Position numbers and translations under genes: made by a program
DNA from: Pascua guehoae
Taxonomy: Eukaryota > Basidiomycota > Tremellomycetes > Trichosporonales > Trichosporonaceae
Direction: 5' to 3'
Assembly (NCBI GenBank): GCA_001600415.1
Contig: BCJX01000016.1
Span: 225,878-289,877 of the forward strand
DNA: 64,000 nt
Shown: piece by piece, positions 31,458 to 42,169 of the stretch
How the letters are laid out: every line of letters begins with the position of its first letter
Numbering within the stretch: the stretch's first letter is position 1
Notes under the pieces: generated by a model
The model's input: only the letters and a program-made list of their open reading frames with translations
Told to the model about the DNA's origin: nothing
Databases searched by the model: none

Positions 31458-33101
31458 ATGAGCTCGGTTCTCGACCTCAAGGGCCCGCCGAGCGACCCGT
31501 CCAACGTGTCACTCGCCGCTCGGGCTGAGTCTGGGGCGCCTCGAGTTCAGGTCACGATCGACCACGAGATGTACCCCCACATCATGGACAAGATCCTCGA
31601 TTGCGTCCTCGACGAGGTCGACCGCGAGGAAGAAGAGTGGGCTATGCACGAACTCGCTCTTTACGAGAAGACGCAGCTCATGCTGTTCAAGCGGTCCCGT
31701 GGCATCAAGGACGACGCGAACAATCAATTCGAAGAGAGCAGAGACAGCGACAACAGCTATGGTCACCGACTGGACGCCACTGGCAAACAAGCACGCCCCT
31801 CTGCTTGGTCCGCATGGTGGGGGCTACGCTGCTCATCGAAAGAATGGCGCGACCGATTGGACTCGATCTATCGACACATAGCGGTTGAAACCCTCCACTA
31901 TGCGCCACGGTTTCTATGTCCTCGAACTGCACGACGTCTCCCTGGTCTTCGGTGTTCATCGAACGATGCGATGCGCCCAGAGTTCAACAACGGCCGACAA
32001 CCATCGGGCTGGCGAAGGGATGACACCGTGCGCGATGCACGAACCAGGGCTCTCCTCGCACATGTCCGGGTCGTGGATGCGCCCCCTTACGGCCTTCTTC
32101 TTCGTGGTTCAATCTACATGGACGGTGTCAATAAAGCAATGACCGGTCTCGAGATTCGCCGCCAACAATCACCCCTATGGAACGTATCCTTGGTCGCACC
32201 CACAGTTGTCATGATGCTCTCCATGCACAACCTAAAGTACTGGCCCCACGTGGGGAAGATGTGGGGCGCTACTTGGTCCATCTCCACCTCTCTGCGCTTG
32301 CAAGACGTCCATACTCTGGTCCTAAACCTCCGTTATTATGCCAGTCACAAGCATCAGAACCTGCGGAAGAGCGGCTGGGAACTGCGTGGCAGATTCCCGA
32401 AGACCCTGGTCATCATTCTCTCGCCGTATACAATCCCCACACGGTTGAAGCAGTACCACTACTCGCCGTCTGCGCATTCGGTCTACCGCCAGCCGAACGC
32501 CCGTTTGGGCCCTAATATCTGGGTCGACAGCGATGAGGCGAGCGACCACGAGCCCGGAGATTTTACGGCCAATGCAAGCTGGGAGCGCCATCCATACCGT
32601 TGCTTCCTCGACATGTTCCTTCTCCGCAACATCCTCGGGCACGACTCGGAAAGTCTAGAGCAGACGGTCATTACCATCGTCGGTGCCGACGAACTTGACC
32701 CCGCTTGGTTCCGCCTCCCACACACGCTGTCATGGGAGGAGCGCAAGAAGGCCCTCGTGGACGGATGGCAACTGAGCGACCATCAGCACAAGCGTCTTGC
32801 GTTTGTCTCTCGTGCCGAATACCAGGCGCGTGTTGGCGCGGAAACGTATGCGTGTTACACATCCTCTTCACTGCCTATTCCGCGTGGCCCCGACGGCGAT
32901 GACCCCGTGGTACTGAAGCGTGTTTTCGAAGAACCAAAGGATTGTTTTAATGGGTTTTGTAAGGGATTTTATGGTTGGTGTGGGCAATACCTGTTCTCCC
33001 AAGATGACTCGGAACCCCGAAGCACCACCGAGTTTGCCTGGGGGCTCCCTATCCCTCCGGCGGGCACGCGAGTCCCAGCAAAGTCGACCACTCGGTGGTG
33101 A
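31458..33101 (+). CDS. F-box-like protein of a lineage-expanded family
   Basis: 547 residues in a single exon. The start at 31458 (MSSVLDLKGPPSDPSN) is preferred to the in-frame ATG at 31404 because it is preceded by an ACCACC context and removes a poorly conserved-looking leader. Near the N-terminus VTIDHEMYPHIMDKILD is followed by an acidic insertion and WWGLRCSSKEWRDRLDSIYRHIAVET, the helix-helix pattern of F-box-like proteins that are numerous in Trichosporonales genomes. The C-terminal part has VTIVGADELDPAWFRLP and EYQARVG, which I also associate with that family. The expected role is SCF substrate recognition or a derived function; no partner can be named. It is one of only two long intron-free genes in the window. 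Confidence 0.6.
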   Translation: MSSVLDLKGPPSDPSNVSLAARAESGAPRVQVTIDHEMYPHIMDKILDCVLDEVDREEEEWAMHELALYEKTQLMLFKRSRGIKDDANNQFEESRDSDNSYGHRLDATGKQARPSAWSAWWGLRCSSKEWRDRLDSIYRHIAVETLHYAPRFLCPRTARRLPGLRCSSNDAMRPEFNNGRQPSGWRRDDTVRDARTRALLAHVRVVDAPPYGLLLRGSIYMDGVNKAMTGLEIRRQQSPLWNVSLVAPTVVMMLSMHNLKYWPHVGKMWGATWSISTSLRLQDVHTLVLNLRYYASHKHQNLRKSGWELRGRFPKTLVIILSPYTIPTRLKQYHYSPSAHSVYRQPNARLGPNIWVDSDEASDHEPGDFTANASWERHPYRCFLDMFLLRNILGHDSESLEQTVITIVGADELDPAWFRLPHTLSWEERKKALVDGWQLSDHQHKRLAFVSRAEYQARVGAETYACYTSSSLPIPRGPDGDDPVVLKRVFEEPKDCFNGFCKGFYGWCGQYLFSQDDSEPRSTTEFAWGLPIPPAGTRVPAKSTTRW

Positions 33102-34144
33102 GAGGGGTTTAATTCAAGGCCAGACTTTTCGAAACACGATCTGAAGAGTGGTAGGAATGGTTACTTAAGTAGAAACCAGTGGTATGCTCCGTAGAATTGG
33201 CAAGGAGATGATAGTTTACGCACACTGGCTGTATGCTCGCTATCCCACCACCACGAGCACGAGGGTGAGTAGCTACAATGGACGCAAGTGGGCAGAGAGT
33301 CGCACAATACGCACGGCTGCAAGTGACACAGACTCCAGACGCGATCAGTTCTTGCCCGTGCGGATCGACAAGAGCGCGCGCGTCAAAAGGTCAGAGTTGA
33401 ACAATCTGAACGAGTTTCTGTGTCTCACTGTAGAATTTGGATTGTGGGGAAAACGCACCATGGACAAAGTGGAACAAGTAGGGAAGCACATAATGCACTT
33501 TGTTGTGCAAGGGAAAACACACTACGTAGGGTGGAAGTGGGTACCATCTCATGTGGTGTGAAATGGGCCGTGCTTGAATGCCCTTGACAGCTGTGCCATG
33601 CCATGTGTGCGTCTGCAGCAAGCGCTTAGCGTTGCTGTTTATATCATTTGTTCGACCTAGCTGCGGCACTGGCCACTTGGCTTTGCATGGCTTTGCATGG
33701 CTTGCATGGCTTGGCCACGCCACCACCAAAATGCCGCCCAGGTTCCCTGGAGCCCTGCGAGCCCTGGCCTGGCTGGTGCGGTGGCCCAGATCTCGCTGGG
33801 CCTGCAACCTGCAGCCTGCAGCCTGGGTGATCAGCGACAGCGCGTCACGTCTGGCGGATATTCCATCTCAGGCACAGCTGCGCTGCACCATGCACCACGG
33901 GCAATGGAGCTTGGCGTCACTCCTCGGCACCACCCACACAAACCGGTGCTGCCCGGCGCGTACCTTGACGTTTGCTTCCTCGCCAATTTCGTGGCTGGTG
34001 GCGTCAGTGTCTCTGTCTGGCGTCTGGCCTGCCTCTGGGTAAACTCGCCTCGCCTCGCTCCTTCCCTCACTGCATGACGCCAAACGTTCCTCTCCTTCTC
34101 CCGTTTCCATTCTCTCAATCACTCTCTCACTCTCTACCCCAACC
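33102..34144. other. Intergenic region
   Basis: Separates the F-box-like gene and the SulP transporter gene. Around 33675-33715 it has tandem TTGCATGGC units. The last 100 bases are C/T-rich (CTCTCAATCACTCTCTCAC), leader-like. No coding evidence. Confidence 0.55.
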
Positions 34145-37100
34145 ATGGCGTCCACACCGCCAGAGGTCTACACGCCCTTCTCGTCGGGCTCAGCGACCCC
34201 GTCGCCGCCCTCCCCGTCCTCGCCGGGGCAGCGTATCGAGCGTCGCGTCTCGCGTCCGGGGACTCCAACGACAGCCGTCTCGCCCTGGGTCGGGACGCCG
34301 ACAGAGTCGACGCACCTCCTTTCCGCGGGCCAGCCGGGCGGCCAGCGATACTGGTCGCACTCGAATGTCGACGACCAGCTCGACGCCGACAGCGACCGCG
34401 GGTCGCACACCCACCTGCAGCGGCTGGCCCAGCATGCGCCGCAGCAGGCAGGCGCGCCGATGCCAGACCATCTCATGGTCACGTACCCGTACCCGCACAA
34501 CCGCGAACGTGCGTCCCATCTCATTCCTCATTCCTCATTCTCATCCCCGTCGCCACCCCCCCTACCCCCCGCCGCACGCCAATGAACGCAGACGCTGACG
34601 GACAGCAAGCCGGCCCGGGAAACGTGTCAAGCGGGTCGCGAGCAAGATCAGGCAGAGGTCGCGATACTATGTCCCGGTGCGTAGAGAGCCGCGGCTACGA
34701 TCCTCCCGTCGTGCAGTAACCTGGCGACATCTAGGCTCTGCTGGGTGCTCCACGACTCCACTCCACGGACCCTTGCCATCGCTCGCAACTCCGATCCACG
34801 CTCCACGCGGCTCCACGCTGACGCCCAGGTCACCGACTGGCTTCCCCAATACAGCTGGAACTTGTAAGGGCCCTCCTGGCCAACCCGACACTGACAGCAG
34901 GTTTGCAGGCGACCTCGTGGCGGGCATCTCGGTGAGTTGCGCCTGTCCAGACACGTACAGCGTCTCGTTTGGCTGACGACAGGTTGCATGCCTCATGATT
35001 CCCCAGGTGCGTTTCGGTCGCGTCGCTTGCGATGGGTTGGTGGCGCGGAATGATGGCGTCGGCTGCGAGGGGCTGCGTCACAGACGTGCAAGTTTGCACA
35101 ATAGAGGGTGGCGGCGGCGTCCGGCTACCGCAACCGTCGTCCATTCCCTCGATGGCGCGTGACCCCTCACGCGTGACCTCATTCGGAGAACCACTGGCGA
35201 AACCCAACACGCTAACGCCAGGCCATGTCTTACGCCAGTGGTCTTGCTCGTCTCGAGCCTGTGGCTGGCCTGTGGGCTACGGGAATCGGGGCACTTGTCT
35301 ATGGTGGACTCGGTACATGCAAGTGAGTTGCTCGCGCTTGGCTCGATTTTCGACGACCGGGTCGGCTCCTCATCGTGACCTCGCGCACGGTTACTAACAA
35401 GCCAGGCAACTCTCGATGGGTCCCGAAGCATCGCTCTCACTGCTTTTAGGGCAGCTGATCAATGACCTCATCTACGGCGACCCACACTCGATTCCGGCCA
35501 ACCCCGAGCTCGAGGCCGCCGCCGTCGCCGTCATTTGCACGTTCCAGACGGGCGCGATCACCGGCATCCTCGGACTGCTCCGCCTGGGATTCCTCGATGT
35601 CGTCCTCTCCGCTGCGCTCCTGCGCGGCTTTATCACTGCCATTGGCGTGGTGAGTATCACTTGTCTCCGCCATTGTCTCCTAGCACACAGTCGATACCCG
35701 AGTAACACGGCAGTAGCCGAACAACCCATTGCTGACGTCACAGATCATCTTCATCGAGCAGCTCATCCCCATCTTTGGCCTGGTCAACGTCATGAGGGCC
35801 CATCCTAATCCACCGACGATGCCCCTTACCAAGCTCTACTTCATCCTGCGCCATATCCACCAGGCCAACAAGTTGACCACCGTCCTCGCCCTGTCCTGCA
35901 TCTCCTTCATCCTCGTTTCAAAGTATATCAAGCAGCGTGTGACCAAGCGCCCCGGCGGCGCGTGGTTACGCTACGTGCCCGAGATTCTCATCGTTGTTGT
36001 GGCCACCACTGGTGAGAAAACCCGGCCCAGTTCTCAGGCCATCCCGAAGCTCTGCAAGCCAAGGCGTCCCTTCTGTTACCTCGATTGCTTACACCACAGT
36101 TCTCACCAGCGTCTTCCGCTGGGACCTCCATGGTGTCGACATCCTCGGCAAGATCAGGGGCGGCAGCGAGATCCCATTCGGCATCCCCCTCGTTCCCCGC
36201 ACGCTTAAGTACTTTAACGCGACGGTGTGTCTCTTGTCTCAATCTCCCAGACTGCGCTGACTCTAGTTCCCTGTCGCATTTGTTATGGCACTTGTCGGTG
36301 TCGTCGACTCGATGGTCGCCGCTCGCGAGAATGCGACCAAGTATGGATACCCTGTTAGCCCCAATCGCGAACTTGTTGCGCTGGGTGAGTGCCTTTGTCG
36401 GTGCTGTAGGCCAGCACGGACCAGAAAGCTCCACACACGGACACTGGTGACGCTAACCACGCACAGGCGCTAGCAATCTCGCCTCGTCGTTTATCACCGC
36501 CGTGGGTTGTCTCCCAATCTTTGGCTCCCTCACTCGTAGGTCGCATTTGCATAACCGACACGGCTAACGCCAGGCTCGCGCCTCAACGGACAGACTGGTG
36601 GCCGGACCCAGATGGCCGGCATTGTCACGGCGCTCATTGTCATCCTGTCCATCTTCTTCCTGTTACCGTCTCTCTACTTCCTCCCCAAGGTGAGTCGCCA
36701 AGTGCCATACGCCTGCCGTGTTTGTGTGTCACCAACAACGAACGCGTCAGCCACTGAGACACCCGACCGGATGTACCCCTGTCCACAGACCGCGCTAATC
36801 CCAGGCCGTGCTCGCGTCAATTATCATGACTGTCGTCTACTCTAGTGCGTACCGCGTGCCCTCGCGGGATCCAACCGCTGCTCAAGCACACTCCGCTGAC
36901 CCCAGTCCTCGCTGAGGCGCCACACGACATTGTCTACTTCTGGAAGATGCGCGCGTGGCCAGATTTCCTCCAGATGACTGGCACATTCCTCCTCACCCTC
37001 TTGTTCTCTATCGAAGTGGGTTACACCTGTGCTACTATTCCAGCTGAACTTAACCCTGCTCACACACAGGTTGGTGTCTTAGTGTCGGTTGGCTTCTCCC

Positions 37101-37937
37101 TCATCCTCGTCATTCAGCGGTCCACCCAGCCGCGTATCAAGATTATTGGCCGCAGGCCCGACTCGGACGACTGGGTACCAATTGATGAGGACGACGAAGC
37201 TCGCGAAGAGATTCCCGGTGTGGTAAGTGCAACCAGGGTCGTGACGTGGTTGGCGTTATTTCGATCCAATGCGCTACGCCCTCTCGTTTCTAGCCTGGCT
37301 CCGTGGCCTGTCTGACACCCAGCTCGTCGTCCGCATCCGCGAGTCCCTCTCGTTTGCCAACACCGGCCAGCTCAAAGAACGTCTCCGCCGCCTTGAACTG
37401 TACGGCCCGCGCAAGAGCCACCCATCCGATCCACCACGGAGGCACAACGCCAAGGCCGTGATCCTGCACATGGGTGACGTGAGTTTCCGCACTCGAAGGT
37501 AGCGCTAACTCTCAGGTGGAAGAGATTGATGCTTCGTGAGTCGTGCCATCCACGTCCCTATCCGAGACCACCCTTTCGCAGGCCAACTCTCCCCCTCGTC
37601 TCGCAATTTAAACTAACCCCAGTGCACTCAAAATCCTCGGCGAGCTCGTCCAAGCCTACCACGAACGTGGCGTCGGCATCTACTTTGCCCACCTCCGCCC
37701 TGCCCAGTTGGACAAGATGCGTCTCGTCCAAATTCCGCAAATCGTACGTATTTGTGGACACTTGGTCCAAGTGCCTTGCAAACCAAGTCCAAGCACGCCA
37801 CCTGGCCACTCTGCCTCACGCTCGTGCTCACACCCCAGCTCGGACCGGCAAACTTCCAGCCCGACCTGCGCTCGGCTATGTCAGAGGTCGAGTCGTTAGG
37901 GTACGGCAACCGTACGGGATCGTCGCGCTATGTCTAG
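34145..37937 (+). CDS. SulP-family anion (sulfate) transporter with STAS domain
   Basis: Multi-pass SLC26/SulP permease, 754 residues from 19 exons: 34145-34508, 34606-34676, 34829-34863, 34901-34931, 34983-35006, 35222-35322, 35406-35649, 35744-36011, 36100-36224, 36267-36384, 36467-36535, 36574-36689, 36805-36844, 36906-37015, 37070-37222, 37323-37478, 37516-37535, 37623-37743, 37839-37937. Residues 1-120 are a Ser/Pro-rich cytosolic tail; then RSRYYVP and VTDWLPQYSW precede the first helix. The SulP signature region is VACLMIPQ-AMSYASGLARLEPVAGLW, followed by MGPEASLSLLLGQLI, NRELVALGASN and the hydrophobic MAGIVTALIVILSIFFLLP. The C-terminus is a STAS domain (VVRIRESLSFANT; KAVILHMGD-VEEIDAS; FAHLRP). 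The MGPEA form resembles yeast YPR003C more than the plasma-membrane Sul1/Sul2, suggesting an internal-membrane role. Several exons are 20-35 nt. Confidence 0.9.
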
Positions 37938-39059
37938 CTGCGTCAAGAGTACTTGGCGAGCAGAGATTGAGATCGGATAAGCGACGTGCACGCTACATCA
38001 TTACATCATTGATGTGCCTATCCTCTCAAGGCTGTCATCCCATCCGTCGATGCGCTCGTCCCTCTCCATCAAGGCACCCGTCTACGCCCCAATTGATGCA
38101 CTCGCATCACGCCATCCAAAACTTCCCCCAGCGCCATCCAAAATTCCCCAAACTTCTCGTCCCCTGATCCTAATGTGCACACTTGTCCTGTCACCATTAC
38201 CTTGCAACCTAGACCATGTCACTCTTGCACGCTGCAACCTGGCCAACCAGAATACGTCTGCCCTCCACTGACATGCTACTGACAGAAAGTATTGACAAGC
38301 GCCCCTTTGAGCTCAGAAACATGCCGCCATCTTGATGGGCCAATGCCGTTAAGTAGATGAAGATGACTTAAACGCTGCTCTGTATCCTTGCTGAATCGGT
38401 GCACAGCCCTGCGAGTTCAACCGGGACCATTCTCCTTGCTTTCCGTCAACGGTTTTGATTTTTTTGTCGAGCGATCCAGTACCCCTTGAGCGACACTGGG
38501 AAGATACTACTGGGACCAACCCTGGCACCGATCCATCGAATTCTGCGACCAACCGAAAGTGAACTCCGACCTGGTTTGTTCACTAATGACAGGACAAGGG
38601 TGCATTCAGGTATGGGAAATACAGAGCACGGCGCGATATGCTGCCACGACGAGGGGGGTGACACTGGGAGAGGGCGGAAGGACCGAAGGTGGAAGTGGGA
38701 AGGGGCGAGAGGTGGAGCGGTGGAGGGGTGGAGCGGTGGAATGGGGTGATGGAGGAAGAGACGAAGGGGGGGATGAAAGACAACTGGATATGCAGGCAAG
38801 GCAGGACAAGGTAGGGCAAGAGTAGGGTGAATACAGGTGACACTGGGAGGTACATGGATATCGTGCAGAGTGGTGAGGACAAGGCGTGTTTTTGTTTTTG
38901 ACGTCATGGTCGTAACGACGTTATGTGGATAAGACTTTGAATCTTCCTTTCGTTCCGTACAGCCTCGCCTGCGGGTCGTTTCGGAGCTCCAGGCTCCTGA
39001 GGCCGCAGACGTCACAGGAATGGGCTGGTCGAGTGGATGGCCTAAATGGGGTGTTCGGC
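37938..39059. other. Convergent intergenic region
   Basis: Between the SulP gene (+) and the arrestin gene (-). Holds a purine-rich GGTGGAGCGGTGGAGGGG block at about 38705-38750 and a TGACGTCA CRE-type palindrome at 38900-38907. No gene supported. Confidence 0.5.
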
Positions 39060-42000
39060 TCACACTGAAGCCTGGCGAGCGAGGCGCGAGGATGAACGGG
39101 TGACACGACGGGCGACGCGAGGGGGTGGAACAGGCTCTGCAGTCCAGTCTCTGCCATCCCTGCGACGACGCTTGGGCTGGCGAGTGTTGTCGTCGAGACC
39201 TGACAGGGGCGACGATACGGTGCGGGTCGCCGAGACTCCCGACGAAGGACCCGAGTCGTCTTCGAGATCCATGGAGAATGACGACGACGGGGACAAGTTG
39301 TTGTCCTTGATGTCTAACGACGACGCGCGGGTTGAAGTACCGGGTGAGTCGAGGTTGAGATGTGACGAGGCAGACGATGGCTCTGCCGATGGGACTGCCG
39401 ACGGTGCGGGGGAGGACAAGGGCGATGAGCACGGTTTGGGTGAGGCTGGTGGGGAGGATGAAGCGAGAGAGGACGAGCTGAGGGTTAACGCCAGGCCCGA
39501 CATTGGCGATAGAGGTGTGGTGGGCGGGGCAGGGAAGATGCTGTCGGGGGACCTAGGTGGGCTGCTCATCGTAATTGGCACGGACCCGCTGGCACCCCCC
39601 GCAGAGGGGTCTGTGGTGCTCGCATCTGCCGTCTCTCTCAAAGCTGTGGACTCGACGCCCTCCATCGGCGTAGCTGTGCTTAAGGGCTCGTTTGGAGCAA
39701 TAGACGTGGCGTCGGTCCCACCCGCAGCAGGGTCCCCGGTTGTCCTCGAAGCTGTGGGTGCTGTCTCGTTGGTAGCTGCGGACTCTGTGGTGCTCACAGC
39801 AGTGGGCTGAGTCTCGCTCGTAGCCGTGGACTCGGTCTCGAATCCAGGAGTTGACTCGACACCCTCCATAGGCACAGATGGGCTTGTTGGGTTGTTTGTG
39901 GCAATGGGCAGAGGTCCGCTCACACTGCCGCCCTGAGCAGTCTCAGTCCCGTTCCTCAAAGTGGGCTCGGTTGGGTTGGCGGTCGTGGACTCGGCCTGGC
40001 TTGCAGCCTGTGATTCGACGCCCTCCATGCTCGCATCTGGGCTCGCAGAGTACGGCGGCAATGGATCACACTCGCGTGCCTCGCCGTTCTCGAAAAAGAG
40101 ATCTGTGAATGCTGGCGGTGGATTGTTCCCAGGCGACGGGTAGGTTGAGAGGGAGGTGGCGAAACGGAGGGGAGTGTCGATGGTGATGGTCTGCGCGAGT
40201 CAGTGCTGCTGGCTTATAAGTGGACAGGACAGCAAACCGACCTCTTCGTCGTTATCATACGAGCGGAAAACAAAAGTCGTCGAGACACTGTGCTTTACGC
40301 GGATAAAGGGAGAGTCGATATCCGGGCTCGGTAACTTGACAGGAGTGTTGTTCGAGCCGCCCTTGGTTGGCATGGGGAGGACCACGTGCACGCCCTTCCA
40401 CACCGTGCTCGACGAGATGAGCACGTCCCCATTATCATAATCTTTCTTGTATGACCGTGTCGTGTCACCGCAGTTGCTGGTTGCCGTTGCTTTGTACGGT
40501 TTTAATCCTGCTGTTTGGGGACGACCGCCACCGATGGACGTGCCCAAGAGCTTGTAACGGTCCGAACCACGCTCTGGCTGCTGTTGTGGAATGGGGTTGA
40601 GACGCATAAAGCTGGTAAGGGGCTCTGAGCTGTAGCGGGCGTGAGCTCATAGCCTCGGATAAATGCCCGCACTGCGAGACAACCCACCTCCAGAGTGTGG
40701 TCTCCTGGAACACAACCGAGATTGAGACGAGCGACATGGGTCCGGGTCCGTCGTCGTCGTCGACGGGGCTGGAGCTGCGCATGGCGACATCCCCTAGCTC
40801 TGAGTCTGCGTTATCGCCACTAGTCTGAGAAGCGTTGGCTCGACGTTGCCTCCAAAGATCTTCTGCAGTTTTTTTGGCTTTACGGAGGCGGATGTACAAA
40901 TGAATGGGGCTTTGCCGGCCACCGTGAATATCGCACCAGTGGGGAGCAAAAATGTTGCAGTCGATGGGATCGCCATATGCCGGTCGCAGAATGTACGACT
41001 GGCTACGGCGCCAAGGATGCAAGACTTTTGTATCAATACGGTGGCGGCGCACAATAAACTCCTTGAAAGGTGTGCGGGTACGCTCGACACCGCCCAGTGT
41101 TGGCGTATAAGTGTTGTCGAGGGGATGCGGGCCGTGCTGCCCGGGGAGCCGCCACGACAGGCTGCCTTGCCACCCAACAGTTACCGTTGCGATTGCGCCA
41201 TAGCTCGTCCGAGACAGCCCCGACTCGTGTGTCGGTGGCACCCAGCCTGGGATACGAAGATCAAATGGTATTGCAACCGTCAGGTTGTCGCGGTCGGGAA
41301 ACTCGGCGTCGTGCGACGGGACCAACATTGGCCTAAACTCTGTGAACAATGGAAGCGTGGTCGTGAACAGTCGTAGGGGTGTGTAGCGGCCTGAGCGCGT
41401 TAGCGGCTCGCTCAAGAAGCAGAGGCACCTTCGAATGTGGACCGGGGCGATGAGTAGCCGGAGTGACAGCGACAATGGGGACGTTGCCACTGCTTTTGTT
41501 TCGACTTGATGAGTGTGGGGACATGGCACGCCCCTGGTCGGAAGCAAGTTGCACACACAGCACATCTGCTGATCATGCTTTGCCATAACACAGCTCATGC
41601 GCACGCGCCTTAACCCGCACGATCGGTACAAAAAAAGAAGGCGATCACGCCCAGGATGGTCACTTACCGCATTTGTCGGCATACTCCGAGCCACCCTCAA
41701 TGACAATGGTGACTTCGTGAACGGCGCGAAGGCGGCCGTTGAACACCGGAGGAAGAGCTGGCAGAGACACGCGAACGTATCCAGAAAGCGAATAATGCGA
41801 CCTGCGATCAGTGTCAATTATGCACAGATGAGAAGCGTGTGATTCAGGTTGAGAGTTCATGAGGCGTTGAACAAAGGCAGGCGCGCTCATGGCCCCCGAA
41901 ACATGGCATCCGCCACAAACTCGCCACATCTATGCCACCGGCGTGGGACTCTATGCCACTCACGACGTAACCGGCTGCCCGATCATGTCGACGACGCCGG

Positions 42001-42169
42001 TATGGAAGACAATGTCGACCTTTGGAGTTAGAGGCTTGAGCGGCGCGGCAAAAATGCGCGAGACAAAAGGTCGGACACGAGAGATTATGGACGAGTTCTG
42101 TCGGTCGCTGGGGCCCTTTGACGACGCACCCGAGGTGGTACGACCAGAGGAAGTAGGAGCGGGATTCAT
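39060..42169 (-). CDS. Alpha-arrestin-like (ART-type) trafficking adaptor
   Basis: About 853 residues. Exons on the minus strand, 5' to 3': 41964-42169, 41668-41801, 40688-41390, 40242-40629, 39060-40190. The N-terminal arrestin half is visible as PKVDIVFHTGVVDMIGQPVT, then LSGYVRVSLPA and VTIVIEGGSEY, followed by FPDRDNLTVAIPFDL-RIPGWVPPTHES and TSYGAIATVTVGW, the typical arrestin beta-strand order. The C-terminal arrestin half includes HSVSTTFVFRSYDN. After the arrestin fold an LPPY sequence (ECDPLPPYSASP) could serve as a PY-type motif for an Rsp5/Nedd4 ligase. Such adaptors direct ubiquitination of plasma-membrane transporters. The last ~330 residues are Ser/Thr/Pro/Glu-rich and disordered, with repeated (S)MEGVES units. 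An in-frame ATG at 42460 could extend the N-terminus; 42169 is preferred for its position just before the conserved fold. Confidence 0.72.
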
